From Candidatus Roseilinea sp. (GTDB taxonomy: Bacteria > Chloroflexota > Anaerolineae > J036 > Brachytrichaceae), in NCBI GenBank assembly GCA_025055235.1, contig JANWYN010000004.1, positions 1 to 64,000 on the forward strand: a DNA stretch of 64,000 bases, written 5' to 3'. Shown here in pieces: positions 17,124 to 26,584 of this stretch. Made by a program: the position numbers and the translations under genes. Every line of letters begins with the position of its first letter. The first letter of the stretch is position 1. The notes beneath the pieces are model-generated. The model was not told where the DNA came from, did not search any database, and saw nothing but the letters and a program-made list of their open reading frames with translations.

Positions 17124-18446
17124 ATGACGTTCAAGACGCTCACACTTGATCAATCTCGGCAGCTTCAAGCGAAGGCTCATCGCCTCATCCCCGGCGGCTG
17201 CCATACTTATGCCAAAGGCGATGACCAGTATCCCGAATTAGCGCCTGGATTCATCGTGCGTGGCCAAGGCTGTCACGTCTGGGACGCCGACGGCAACGAA
17301 TATATCGAGTACGGCATGGGTCTGAGGGCTGTAACGCTTGGTCATGCATATCCATCGGTGGTCGAGGCGGCCTACAAGCAGATGCTGCTGGGCACGAATT
17401 TCATCCGCCCGGCACCAATCGAGGTGGAATGCGCTGAGCGTTTGCTCGGCTTCATTCCTGCCGCCGATATGGTCAAGTTCGCTAAGGACGGCTCGACGGT
17501 CAACACGGCGGCGATCACGCTGGCGCGCGCCTACACCGGCCGGGATATGATCGCCGTGTGCGCCGACCATCCCTTCTTCTCCTACAACGACTGGTTCATC
17601 GGCACCACCCCGTTGGACGCCGGCATTCCGAAAGTCATCAAGGAGCTGACGGTCACCTTTCGCTACAACAACATAGACAGCGTCAAGGAGCTGTTCGAAA
17701 AGTATCCAGGTCGTATTGCATGCCTGATCATGGAGCCGGCCAAGAATGACGACCCGAAAGACGGCTTTCTGCACAAGACGCGTGAGCTGTGTCACCAGAA
17801 CGGCGCGCTATTCATCCTCGATGAGATGATCACCGGCTTCCGCGTGCACAACGGCGGCGGCCAGGGGTTGTTCGACGTCGAACCGGACCTTTCCACCTGG
17901 GGCAAGGCGTTGGCCAACGGCTTCGCGCTCTCGGCGCTGGCCGGCAAGCGCGAGATCATGGAGTTGGGCGGGCTTCATCACAACAAGGAACGCGTGTTTC
18001 TGCTCTCCACTACTCACGGCGCAGAGACCCATGCCATGGCCGCGGCGATCGCGACGATGAACGTGTACGAGAACGAACCCGTGGTCGAGCACCTGTATCG
18101 TGTGGGTGAACGGCTGAGAAGAGGCGTCAATCAGGCCATTGAGGAATACAACTTACAAGGCTACGTGGCCGTGCTGGGACGACCGTGCAACCTGATGTTC
18201 GCCACCCGCGATCAGAACAAAAAGGATTCGCAGGCCTTTCGCGCGCTTTTCATGCAAGAGCTGATCCGGCGCGGTGTGATCGGGCCATCGTTCATCGTCA
18301 GCTACTCGCACACAGATGCGGACATTGACTTTACGATCGAGGCGGTCGCGGGTGCATTGAGGGTGTATCGGCAAGCGCTGGAAGATGGGGTGGAGCATCA
18401 CCTAGTGGGACGTCCGTTGAAGCCCGTGTATCGTCGTTACAACTAA
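17124..18446 (+). CDS. Class III PLP aminotransferase, glutamate-1-semialdehyde aminomutase-like
   Basis: 440 aa fold-type I PLP enzyme. The cofactor lysine is K261 in STWGKALANG, ILDEMITGFR (233-240) gives the aspartate that contacts the pyridine nitrogen, and LIMEPAKN precedes it. The phosphate-binding segment reads FAKDGSTVNTAA instead of the NSGTEA of true HemL, and the gene sits in a sugar locus rather than with hem genes. A role in aminating a sugar or a small carbonyl compound for glycan decoration is therefore more likely than tetrapyrrole synthesis; that is inference. Confidence 0.82.
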   Translation: MTFKTLTLDQSRQLQAKAHRLIPGGCHTYAKGDDQYPELAPGFIVRGQGCHVWDADGNEYIEYGMGLRAVTLGHAYPSVVEAAYKQMLLGTNFIRPAPIEVECAERLLGFIPAADMVKFAKDGSTVNTAAITLARAYTGRDMIAVCADHPFFSYNDWFIGTTPLDAGIPKVIKELTVTFRYNNIDSVKELFEKYPGRIACLIMEPAKNDDPKDGFLHKTRELCHQNGALFILDEMITGFRVHNGGGQGLFDVEPDLSTWGKALANGFALSALAGKREIMELGGLHHNKERVFLLSTTHGAETHAMAAAIATMNVYENEPVVEHLYRVGERLRRGVNQAIEEYNLQGYVAVLGRPCNLMFATRDQNKKDSQAFRALFMQELIRRGVIGPSFIVSYSHTDADIDFTIEAVAGALRVYRQALEDGVEHHLVGRPLKPVYRRYN

Positions 18447-18459
18447 TTAAGTTGCCGTC

Positions 18460-19875
18460 ATGCCTAAGGTATCTATCCTTATTGCAACCTACAATCGCGC
18501 AGATCTTTTGCCTGCTACGCTGGATAGTGCCCTGACGCAAACTTATCGCGATATCGAAGTGATTGTGAGTGACAACGCGTCCACAGACAATACGCCTGAA
18601 CTCATGCAGACCTACGTTGCGCGTGATCCAAGGGTGAAATACATCCGAAGGTCCGTCAATGAAGGGCCTATAGTGAATTACCATACGGCTCTGAAGGTTG
18701 CAACGGGCGATTACATCGCGTTCTTGGATTCTGACGATCTCTTTCATCCAACTAAGATTGAGCGCCAGTTAGAGTGTTTCAATGCTCGACCCTTGGACAT
18801 GGGTTTGGTGCATACGCATTTTTACTATATTGACGGGCTGGGTAGGCCGACTCATCGCGTAAAGTTCCTCTCCGAAGGTGATTTATTTGAGCCGTTGCTG
18901 CGCTATGAGGCGCAGATATGGTTTGGATCAGTGCTCTTTCGCCGCAAATGCATCGAGCGCACCGGATTACTAGATGCCAGCGTGATCCAAGCCGCTGATG
19001 TGGATTACCTGTTGCGTGCGACCCGATTAGGCTTCAAAGTGGGATGTGTGCGAGAAGCCTTGTACTCTCATCGCCATCATAGCAAGAACCAATCTGCCAA
19101 CGTAGCCGGCTTAGCAGAAGCGTTATTCACAATTTACACTCGCATTTACACCGATCCTGAGGTCGCGAAGCAGTATGGCGTGTGGAAAGAGCACACCTTC
19201 GCGAATTTACACCTCGACTGCGCGGGACGTTTTCTGGCTGCGGGCCAACCGGAGCAGGCGCGCGAGCATGTAGCGCGCGCGTTGACCTTGCGCCCGGAGT
19301 GGGGACAAACATCACAGATTTGGATTCAGACGTTTCTGTGCGGATATGCGCTTGGGCCTACATGCGATGATCCAGTTGCCTTCGTAACTAATTGGTTTGA
19401 TCACCTTCCACGGAATGCTGCGCAGCTTTCGCGATACCGTAACTTGATGATCGCCCTGGCGCATATCGGCGTAGGATTGAGGGCCTTTCATTCAGGCGAC
19501 GTGCAACTTGCGCACGACAAAATGACACATGCAATAGAGCATTGTCCCGAATTGCCCAAATACAAATCCGAATTCATTGCACTTGTTGACCGCTTCGTTT
19601 TAGAGTTGCCGGAAGACGATCCGGTTGGTTTTGTAAATTTGGTCCTCAACAACTGGCCTGATGCTCTAACAGAGCTTAGGAACGTGTTTTCAAATATCCT
19701 TAGCGACATTAGCGTGGCCGATGCTTTTTGCGCTTGGGAAAGGGGAGACTGGTCTCGCGTCAAAAGGCGGATAGTTACAGCCTTGCGCTACCATCCCGGT
19801 GCCGCATTGAATCGAGGTGTGATGAGCATCTTCACACGCTCTGTAGCTCATTCTCTGCTACGTAGGCCTAGTTAA
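18460..19875 (+). CDS. Glycosyltransferase family 2 with C-terminal helical domain
   Basis: 471 aa. The GT-A domain (1-~215) contains SILIATYNRADLL, VSDNASTDNTPEL and the metal site FLDSDDLF. Residues ~225-471 are helical, with two similar halves each holding a long A/L-rich helix and a DDPVAFVTNWFDHLP / DDPVGFVNLVLNNWP element, so the domain looks internally duplicated. It is a longer paralogue of the 7525 gene. It begins 13 bases after the aminotransferase stop. Acceptor and sugar unknown. Confidence 0.82.
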   Translation: MPKVSILIATYNRADLLPATLDSALTQTYRDIEVIVSDNASTDNTPELMQTYVARDPRVKYIRRSVNEGPIVNYHTALKVATGDYIAFLDSDDLFHPTKIERQLECFNARPLDMGLVHTHFYYIDGLGRPTHRVKFLSEGDLFEPLLRYEAQIWFGSVLFRRKCIERTGLLDASVIQAADVDYLLRATRLGFKVGCVREALYSHRHHSKNQSANVAGLAEALFTIYTRIYTDPEVAKQYGVWKEHTFANLHLDCAGRFLAAGQPEQAREHVARALTLRPEWGQTSQIWIQTFLCGYALGPTCDDPVAFVTNWFDHLPRNAAQLSRYRNLMIALAHIGVGLRAFHSGDVQLAHDKMTHAIEHCPELPKYKSEFIALVDRFVLELPEDDPVGFVNLVLNNWPDALTELRNVFSNILSDISVADAFCAWERGDWSRVKRRIVTALRYHPGAALNRGVMSIFTRSVAHSLLRRPS

Positions 19876-19909
19876 CATAGCATATTGATGTATCGAAAAG
19901 GGGGTGGGC

Positions 19910-20680
19910 ATGAAAGTCGTCATCCTTGCCGGTGGGTTCGGCACGCGCATCAGCGAAGAGAGCGCGGTGCGGCCCAAGCCAATGGTCGAGATCGGTAATA
20001 GGCCGATCCTTTGGCATATCATGAAGATCTACTCCGCCTACGGCTTGAACGACTTCGTGATCTGCTGCGGCTACAAGGGCCACATGATCAAGGAGTATTT
20101 CGCCAGCTACGAGCTGCGTCACTCCGACGTCACGTTCGACTTTCGTAACGGGCATACACACATCCGCCGCAACGGCGTCGAGCCATGGTGCGTGACGCTC
20201 GTGGACACGGGTGAGCACACGATGACCGGCGGGCGCATCAAGCGCATTCGGGATTACGTGGGCGATGAGACCTTCTGCTGCACCTATGGCGATGGCGTCA
20301 GCGATGTGGATATCGGCAAACTGATCGCCTTCCATCGCGCGCAGAAGACGCTGGCCACGCTCACTGCAGTTCAACCTCCGGGGCGCTTTGGCGTGATCCA
20401 GCTCTCGGCGGCGCAGACGAAGGTGGACCTCTTCCACGAAAAGCCCAAGGGCGACGGCGCGTGGGTCAACAGCGGGTTCTTCGTCCTCGAACCGGGCATC
20501 TTCGACTACATTGAGGGCGATGCCACGGTGTGGGAACAGGAGCCGCTGCGCCGCCTGGCCGAAGATGGCGAACTGTCGGCCTACAAGCACGAGGGTTTTT
20601 GGCATCCAATGGACACGCTGCGCGACAAGATGGTCTTGGAGGAACTGTGGCAAAAGGGCGCGCCATGGAAGGTCTGGTAA
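19910..20680 (+). CDS. rfbF: Glucose-1-phosphate cytidylyltransferase
   Basis: Sugar nucleotidyltransferase of 256 aa that makes CDP-glucose from CTP and glucose-1-phosphate. [13 protein letters not shown] (6-18) is the nucleotide-binding loop of the RfbF type (ISEES rather than LRPLT), followed by RPKPMVEIG and [10 protein letters not shown]. The ATG at 19910 was preferred to GTG 19904 because AAGGGGGTG sits just upstream. Its 3' end overlaps the next gene by 16 bases. It commits this block to CDP-activated sugars. Confidence 0.9.
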   Translation: MKVVILAGGFGTRISEESAVRPKPMVEIGNRPILWHIMKIYSAYGLNDFVICCGYKGHMIKEYFASYELRHSDVTFDFRNGHTHIRRNGVEPWCVTLVDTGEHTMTGGRIKRIRDYVGDETFCCTYGDGVSDVDIGKLIAFHRAQKTLATLTAVQPPGRFGVIQLSAAQTKVDLFHEKPKGDGAWVNSGFFVLEPGIFDYIEGDATVWEQEPLRRLAEDGELSAYKHEGFWHPMDTLRDKMVLEELWQKGAPWKVW

Positions 20681-21780
20681 GTAGCGTGAGCATACGCAAT
20701 CCTATTTTGTCGGAGGACCTCGACTATATCCACGACAAGCTCTCGCCGGAAGAAAGAGGCCGCTTAGCCGGCGCGACGATCCTTATTACCGGCTGCGCGG
20801 GATTCCTGGGCTATTCCTTTTTGCACTTCTTCGCCTGCTTCGGCGAGCGGCTAGGCATCCGGCGCGTGATCGGGCTGGATAACTTCATGCTCGGTCAACC
20901 GGGCTGGATTGCTCGGCTCTGCGCCGAACATGCCGGCCTTCTCAACGTGTCGAACTTCGACATCATCACAGGCGACGTCGCGAATGTTCCGGGCGCGCCG
21001 GAGGCAGATCATGTCATCCACATGGCCTCCATCGCCTCGCCCACCTTCTATCGCAAGTATCCGATCGAAACGCTGGACGCAAATGTGTGGGGGCTGCGGA
21101 GACTGCTCGACTTCTATGCCGGCAAACCGATCAAGGGCTTTCTGTTCTTTTCGAGCAGCGAGATCTACGGCGATCCTGCGCCCGAGCACATTCCGACCGA
21201 TGAAGAATATCGCGGGAGCGTGTCTTGCATCGGCCCGCGGGCGTGTTACGACGAGGCAAAACGATTCGGCGAGACGATGTGCTATCTCTTCGCGCAAAGG
21301 TATGGCATGCCGATCACGATCGCGCGGCCGTTCAACAACTTCGGCCCGGGCATGAGCCCGCATGACCGGCGCGTTCCGGCGGATTTCGCACGTGCAATCA
21401 TCGAGGGTCGCGATATCGAGATCTTCTCCGATGGCGCGCCGACGCGGACTTTCTGCTATGTGGCCGATGCTATCGTCGGCTACCTCAAGGTGCTGCTGCA
21501 TGGCCAATTCGACTATTTCAACATCGGCATGGACAGCCCGGAAGTATCTATTCGTGAGCTAGGCAACATCTACATCGCGGCAGCGCAGAAGGTGTTCGGC
21601 TATCGCGGGGCGTTGCGCCTATCGCCGCCTCCCGATGCCGAATATCTCACCCACAACCCGGGTCGCAGATGCCCGAACATTCAAAAGGCGCGCAGGATCC
21701 TCGGTTTCGATCCTCAAATCACCGTGCACGCCGGCGTAGAGCGATTTCTGCGCTTTCTGAAATACGAGGTGCAATCATGA
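20665..21780 (+). CDS. NAD-dependent SDR, UDP-glucuronate decarboxylase-like
   Basis: Extended SDR of 371 aa. TGCAGFLGY is the NAD-binding loop, SSSEIYGDP the serine strand and [14 protein letters not shown] holds the catalytic Tyr-x3-Lys. The GPRxCYDExKR context and [18 protein letters not shown] are characteristic of UXS-type decarboxylases and their relatives. GTG 20686 is a possible shorter start. It follows the cytidylyltransferase and overlaps the dehydrogenase gene by 4 bases (ATGA), so oxidation of a hexose then decarboxylation to a pentose is a plausible order. The real NDP and product are unproven. Confidence 0.8.
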   Translation: MEGLVSSVSIRNPILSEDLDYIHDKLSPEERGRLAGATILITGCAGFLGYSFLHFFACFGERLGIRRVIGLDNFMLGQPGWIARLCAEHAGLLNVSNFDIITGDVANVPGAPEADHVIHMASIASPTFYRKYPIETLDANVWGLRRLLDFYAGKPIKGFLFFSSSEIYGDPAPEHIPTDEEYRGSVSCIGPRACYDEAKRFGETMCYLFAQRYGMPITIARPFNNFGPGMSPHDRRVPADFARAIIEGRDIEIFSDGAPTRTFCYVADAIVGYLKVLLHGQFDYFNIGMDSPEVSIRELGNIYIAAAQKVFGYRGALRLSPPPDAEYLTHNPGRRCPNIQKARRILGFDPQITVHAGVERFLRFLKYEVQS

Positions 21781-23036
21781 CGGACATTGCAGTCATCGGC
21801 CTAGGTTTCGTCGGGTTGACGACAGCGCTTGGGTTGAGCGAGAAGGGCTATCGGGTGTATGGCTATGACGCCGATCCTGAGAAGATGTCTTGTTATCGCA
21901 ACGGGATCGTGCCGTTCCATGAGCCGGGGTTGAAGCCGGCGCTCAACCGTCACATCAACCAAAGATTCATCCTCGCCGACTGTCTCGAAGATGCAGTGCG
22001 TCCGGCGCAGATCATCTTCTACTGTGTCGGCACGCCGCGCAGCGCAGACGGCAGCGTGGACCTCTCATATATCCTGGAGGCAACGGGCCAGATGCTGCGC
22101 GCGATTGACCGCACTGACTTCAGAGTCTTGACCTACAAGTCAACGATCCCGCCTGGCACGGTTCGCGACACCATCACGCCCTTCGTTGAAAAGTTGGGCT
22201 ACCGAGTTGGATGCGACGTCGGCGTGGCCAGCAATCCGGAGTTCTTGGCCGAAGGCCGCGCATGGGATGACTTTCTCAACCCTGACCGGATCGTGATCGG
22301 AGCAGACGACGAGCGGAGCACGCACTTGCTGAAGGAAGTATACGCGCGATTCGGTGCGCCGGTTCACACAGTGTCGCCTACCACCGCCGAGTTCATCAAG
22401 TATCTTTCGAATACGCTGCTCGCCACGCTCATCAGCTTTGCCAACGAGATGGCCATGCTGGCAGATCAGGTGGGGGATGTCGAGATCGCCCGCGCATTCA
22501 AGATCCTCCATCAGGATAAGCGGTGGTCCGGCGCGCCGGCGAGTATGACGAGCTACGTATACCCCGGTTGCGGCTTCGGTGGCTATTGCCTGCCCAAGGA
22601 CACCGAGGCGATGTACATGCAGGGAAAGGCGAAGGGCTTTGAGGCGCAGGGGCTGCGCCATGTGCTGCAGGTGAACGAACGCGTCAAGGATTTCGTGGTC
22701 GAAAAGGTGGCGGCGGAGACGCCGGCGTCTCACACCATCGGCGTTCTCGGCCTGGCGTTCAAGCCGAATTCCGACGACGTCCGAGATACACCCACGAGGG
22801 CAATTATCCAGCGCCTGCTCGACCGGGGCTATAGCAAGATCATCGCATACGATCCACTGGCGAACGACGTCTTCGACCGTGCTTACCACTTGCCGATCAC
22901 CTATGCCGGCAGCCTGCGTGAGATCGCGCAAGCTGCCGATGTCTTCATCCTTCTGACGGCTTGGGATGAATTCAAGCGGAATCGAGATTTGTTTGCCGGC
23001 AAGAAGTTGTACGACTTTCGCTACTGCTTATCATGA
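21777..23036 (+). CDS. UDP-glucose/GDP-mannose dehydrogenase family protein
   Basis: 419 aa NAD-dependent NDP-sugar dehydrogenase carrying out two-step oxidation of a C6 alcohol to a carboxylate. The GLGFVG motif is at 8-13, the substrate loop NPEFLAEGRAW at 153-163 and the catalytic thioester cysteine is C271 in GFGGYCLPKD. The C-terminal FKPNSDDVRDTPT block is the third family domain. It is coupled by ATGA overlaps to both neighbours. It could make CDP- or UDP-glucuronate for the SDR encoded upstream. Confidence 0.9.
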   Translation: MTDIAVIGLGFVGLTTALGLSEKGYRVYGYDADPEKMSCYRNGIVPFHEPGLKPALNRHINQRFILADCLEDAVRPAQIIFYCVGTPRSADGSVDLSYILEATGQMLRAIDRTDFRVLTYKSTIPPGTVRDTITPFVEKLGYRVGCDVGVASNPEFLAEGRAWDDFLNPDRIVIGADDERSTHLLKEVYARFGAPVHTVSPTTAEFIKYLSNTLLATLISFANEMAMLADQVGDVEIARAFKILHQDKRWSGAPASMTSYVYPGCGFGGYCLPKDTEAMYMQGKAKGFEAQGLRHVLQVNERVKDFVVEKVAAETPASHTIGVLGLAFKPNSDDVRDTPTRAIIQRLLDRGYSKIIAYDPLANDVFDRAYHLPITYAGSLREIAQAADVFILLTAWDEFKRNRDLFAGKKLYDFRYCLS

Positions 23037-23563
23037 TTTTCACCCCAACGAAGATTCCCGGCGTGTATGTGGTTGATCTCGAGCGTCGCGAGGATCATCG
23101 CGGTTTCTTCGCGCGTGGGTTTTGCGCACGCGAATTCCAAGCACATGGCTTGACGCCGGCCATTGCTCAAATCAACATCACGTTCAACCACGTCAAAGGC
23201 ACAGTGCGTGGATTGCACTTTCAAGTGGCGCCTGCAGAAGAGGCTAAGTTCCTCCGCTGCGTTCACGGCGCGGTGTTCGACGTGACCGTTGATCTACGCC
23301 CGGACTCGCCTACGTATCTCCAGTGGTTCGGTGTCGAACTAACAGCCGAGAGCGGTCGAGCACTCTATGCCCCTCCGATGTGTGCTCATGGTTATCAAAC
23401 ACTTACCGATGGCGCAGTGGTGATGTATTCGGCGAGTGCGTTCTACACGCCCGAGTGCGAACGCGGCTTTCGCCCGGATGATCCGACGTTCAGCATCGAA
23501 TGGCCGCTTGCAATCAGCGCTATCTCGGACAAGGACAAATCGTGGCCGCTCTTCGGCGCCTGA
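23033..23563 (+). CDS. dTDP-4-dehydrorhamnose 3,5-epimerase family protein
   Basis: Cupin-fold epimerase of 176 aa (RfbC family). RGFFARGFCAREF, QINITFNHVKGTVRGLHFQ with the catalytic histidine, and a second block CAHGYQTLTDGAVVMYSAS are family positions. It acts at C3 and/or C5 of a 4-keto-6-deoxy NDP-sugar. No rmlA, rmlB or rmlD is nearby, so the substrate may be the CDP-linked intermediate of this block rather than dTDP-rhamnose. The start overlaps the dehydrogenase stop by 4 bases. Confidence 0.88.
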   Translation: MIFTPTKIPGVYVVDLERREDHRGFFARGFCAREFQAHGLTPAIAQINITFNHVKGTVRGLHFQVAPAEEAKFLRCVHGAVFDVTVDLRPDSPTYLQWFGVELTAESGRALYAPPMCAHGYQTLTDGAVVMYSASAFYTPECERGFRPDDPTFSIEWPLAISAISDKDKSWPLFGA

Positions 23564-23585
23564 CGTGCGACAACAAGGAGACACG

Positions 23586-24887
23586 ATGATCATTGTTGAT
23601 AGAGCACTACAAGCGCGCGCCGACGCCAACAACCCCATCCGCGTTGGCCTCGTCGGCGCAGGGTTCATGGGCCATCAAATCACGCGGCAGATTACCAAAG
23701 CCGTGCCTGGCATGCGCGTCGTGGCGATAGCGAATCGCACGCTCGATCATGCGAGGGATGCGTATATCCAAGCAGGCGTCGAAGCCGGGCACATACGCCA
23801 GGTCGAGACGGAAGGCCAGTTGGAGAGGGCAATTGCAGAGAGTAAGTATGCTGTCACATCCGACCCGACGCTGTTGTGCAAAGCCGGCAACGTCGAGGCG
23901 ATCGTCGAGGCGACCGGACAGGTCGAGTTCGGCGCGCGCGTCGTCTTGGAGGCGATCCGCAACGGCAAGCATGTTATCCTTTGCAATGCGGAGCTGGACG
24001 GCACGTTAGGGCCGATCCTCAAGGTCTACGCCGACAAGGCCGGCGTGGTGTTCACCGATATTGACGGCGACCAGCCAGCTGCCGAGTTGAACCTGTATCG
24101 CTTCGTGAAGTCGCTCGGGATGAAACCGCTGCTGTGCGGCAACATCAAGGGGCTGATGGATCACTACCGCACGCCGGCGACTCAGGAAGGTTTCGCTAAA
24201 AAGTGGGGACAGCGGGCTTACATGGTGACTAGCTTCGCCGACGGGACCAAGATCGCCTATGAGCAGGCCGTCGTCGCGAATGCTACCGGCATGCGGGTGT
24301 TGCAACGGGGCATGCGCGGGTTCCCATATACCGGATACGTTGATGAGCCTGAGCACATCAAGATGTATGACATTGACGAGCTGCGGGCGTGCGGCGGCGC
24401 AGTGGATTATGCTTTAGGCGCGAAGCCTGGCGCGGGAATCTATGTCTTGGCCGAACATGAGGATCCAACGCAACATCGTTACCTCGACCTGTATAAGATG
24501 GGTGAGGGTCCGTTGTATTGTTTTGTGACGCCGTTTCACCTGTGCTACATGGAGGTGCCGCTTTCGATCGCGCGTGCTGTGCTTTTCAAGGACGCCGCAG
24601 CGACGCCCCTTGCCGGACCGGTCGTCGAGGTTGTGGCAACAGCGAAACGGGATCTCAAGGCAGGCGAGGTGCTCGATGGGATTGGCTATTACATGACCTA
24701 CGGTCAATGCGAAAACGCGGATGTTGTGCGCATCGAGCATCTGCTGCCGATGGGCATCGCTGTGGGATGCCGGTTGAAGCGCGACATCGCCAAGGACCAA
24801 GTGATCACCTATGACGACGTCGAACTGCCCCCCGGGCGTCTATGCGACCGGTTGCGCGAGGAGCAGAACGCGCGCTTCCCGATCTGA
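23586..24887 (+). CDS. NAD(P)-dependent oxidoreductase with C-terminal SAF domain (homoserine dehydrogenase-like)
   Basis: 433 aa. The N-terminal Rossmann domain starts IRVGLVGAGFMGHQI; GNVEAIVEATGQ and HVILCNAELDG fit the homoserine-dehydrogenase-like fold. The last ~75 residues (DLKAGEVLD...RLKRDIAKDQVITYDDVELP) form an SAF domain, as in sialic-acid synthases and FlgA. The ATG has a strong AAGGAGA site. Proteins of this architecture are usually annotated only by fold and their reaction is not known to me. Position between RfbC and a methyltransferase implies a role in sugar or acyl-group synthesis. Confidence 0.78.
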   Translation: MIIVDRALQARADANNPIRVGLVGAGFMGHQITRQITKAVPGMRVVAIANRTLDHARDAYIQAGVEAGHIRQVETEGQLERAIAESKYAVTSDPTLLCKAGNVEAIVEATGQVEFGARVVLEAIRNGKHVILCNAELDGTLGPILKVYADKAGVVFTDIDGDQPAAELNLYRFVKSLGMKPLLCGNIKGLMDHYRTPATQEGFAKKWGQRAYMVTSFADGTKIAYEQAVVANATGMRVLQRGMRGFPYTGYVDEPEHIKMYDIDELRACGGAVDYALGAKPGAGIYVLAEHEDPTQHRYLDLYKMGEGPLYCFVTPFHLCYMEVPLSIARAVLFKDAAATPLAGPVVEVVATAKRDLKAGEVLDGIGYYMTYGQCENADVVRIEHLLPMGIAVGCRLKRDIAKDQVITYDDVELPPGRLCDRLREEQNARFPI

Positions 24888-25009
24888 ACTTGGCTAGTGT
24901 GGTGGTAGGATTCGCGTGATTCTCAGGGTATCACCAGGTATTGGTGTGTGCACTTGCGAAGAGGCACGCGCCCAATATACGTCGAGATGAGCAAATGAGA
25001 GGTGCCAAA

Positions 25010-25756
25010 ATGGCTAAAGTCGGTTTAAGCAACTTTGGGGATGACTGGGCCTACATCTACGATGAGCTCTTCCAGGATCGCGATGACCTCAGCGTCGTGA
25101 GCGAGACGCTGGCATCCTTAGCCGGCGATGGGCCGGTCCTGGAATTCGGAATTGGCACGGGACGCCTGGCGCTGCCACTTGCCGAGCGTGGTCTGAAGGT
25201 GTATGGCATAGACAACTCCGAGGAGATGCTGCGGCGGATGTGGGCGAAGCCCGGAGCAGATAAGATCACCGCAATCATCGGCGACTGCACAAAGGATTCG
25301 ATCGGAGAAGCAGGCGCTTTCTCCTTGGTCTTCATCGCGTTTACTACGCTCTTCTTGCTTGGCCCGCAGGATGTGCAGATCGAGTGCTTCAAGAACGCGG
25401 CGCGCCACTTGCGCAAAGGCGGGGTTTTTGTGGTCGAGGCTTTCGTGCATGACCGGACGCGCTTTCACCAGTGGCAAGAAGTCGTGACGACCAAGGTAGG
25501 GGACAATGTCGTCGGCTTTCGCGTCGGCATGCTCGATCCCGTCAACCAAGTGCTGCGCACCCAGCACATCGAGTTGACGCCGGACGGTATCAAATTCAGG
25601 CCGAACTGGCTGCGCTATGTGTATCCGTCGGAGATGGACTTGATGGCGCGCCTGGCCGGGATGCGACTCCGCGAGCGGTGGAGCAGTTGGAGTCGCGCGC
25701 CGTTCACTGCGGAGAGCAGCACGCAGATCGGCGTATACGAGAAGGTAGCCGATTGA
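25010..25756 (+). CDS. Class I SAM-dependent methyltransferase
   Basis: 248 aa. Motif I is VLEFGIGTGRLALPLAERG, the acidic end of strand 2 gives VYGIDNSEEML, and IIGDC follows. The C-terminal part has EVVTTKVGDNVVGFR and a beta-hairpin typical of small-molecule or sugar methyltransferases. ATG 25010 was chosen over ATG 24995 because GAGAGGTG lies six bases before it. It probably O- or N-methylates a nucleotide sugar of this block. The preceding 120 bases hold no clear promoter. Confidence 0.82.
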   Translation: MAKVGLSNFGDDWAYIYDELFQDRDDLSVVSETLASLAGDGPVLEFGIGTGRLALPLAERGLKVYGIDNSEEMLRRMWAKPGADKITAIIGDCTKDSIGEAGAFSLVFIAFTTLFLLGPQDVQIECFKNAARHLRKGGVFVVEAFVHDRTRFHQWQEVVTTKVGDNVVGFRVGMLDPVNQVLRTQHIELTPDGIKFRPNWLRYVYPSEMDLMARLAGMRLRERWSSWSRAPFTAESSTQIGVYEKVAD

Positions 25757-25774
25757 CAACTGTTCCTCCTTGGC

Positions 25775-26584
25775 ATGTCCCAGCGTGAAGTGATCGGCTT
25801 GGTGCCGATGGCCGGCCGGGCGACGCGCCTCTCGCCACTGCCGTGCAGCAAGGAACTCTTTCCCATCGCGATGCCGGACTCGGATGGGAGCGCGCGTCCC
25901 AAGGTCGTCTCTCACTTTTTGCTGGAGCGGATGCGACTGGCAGAGATTCGCAAAGCTTTCCTTGTAATCCGCGAAGGCAAGTGGGACATCCCTGCTTATT
26001 ACAGAGACGGAACCGAGATACTCGATCTAAGCCTGGCCTACATAGTCGCGCGCCTGCCCTACGGGCCGCCGTTCTCGCTCGACACGGCATATCCCTTCGT
26101 GCAGGATGCGATCGTAGCCATGGGATTCCCGGATATCTTGTTCCAGCCCGATGACGCGTTTAGCCATCTGATCGCTCGGCAAGAGGCGACTCAGGCCGAT
26201 CTTGTGCTGGGCCTGTTCCCGCTTCCCGAGCATCTCGTGGACGACATGACGGAGCTGGACGAGTCGGGGCGTGTACGCCGGTACTACATCAAGCAACGCG
26301 TGCCGCATCTATCTCACTCCTGGATGATCGCCGCCTGGGCGCCGAGCTTCACGCAGTTCATGCACGAGTATCTGCGCGAATATCTGCGAGCGAATGGCGC
26401 GCCCGCGCAGGAGTTCGGCATGGCGCATGTGATGCACGCCGCCGTAGAGGCAGGGCTGCTGGTGCAAACCGTCACTTTCCACGATGGCCGCTTCCTCGAC
26501 ATCGGCACGCCTCAGGGGTTGATGCAACTATCAACTTTTCTTGACGCAGGTAACTCTGGGTTGCGCTCTACGCAGTCGTTGTGA
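25775..26584 (+). CDS. Sugar nucleotidyltransferase, glucose-1-phosphate thymidylyltransferase-like
   Basis: 269 aa GT-A-like nucleotidyltransferase. The loop VPMAGRATRLSPLPCSKELFPI corresponds to the GxGxRxxPxxxK signature, with GFPDILFQPDDAF at the metal/uridine position and ending DIGTPQGLMQL as in RmlA-like enzymes. It is shorter than bifunctional GlmU-type proteins. The block thus has two nucleotidyltransferases, RfbF-type and this one, so two activated sugars, or an unusual activated non-sugar group, may be made. Nucleotide specificity cannot be read. Confidence 0.78.
   Translation: MSQREVIGLVPMAGRATRLSPLPCSKELFPIAMPDSDGSARPKVVSHFLLERMRLAEIRKAFLVIREGKWDIPAYYRDGTEILDLSLAYIVARLPYGPPFSLDTAYPFVQDAIVAMGFPDILFQPDDAFSHLIARQEATQADLVLGLFPLPEHLVDDMTELDESGRVRRYYIKQRVPHLSHSWMIAAWAPSFTQFMHEYLREYLRANGAPAQEFGMAHVMHAAVEAGLLVQTVTFHDGRFLDIGTPQGLMQLSTFLDAGNSGLRSTQSL

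Noticed and set aside
17124-18446. Heme biosynthesis HemL
   Set aside because: The phosphate-binding segment differs (KDGSTVNTAA) and the neighbours are sugar genes only.
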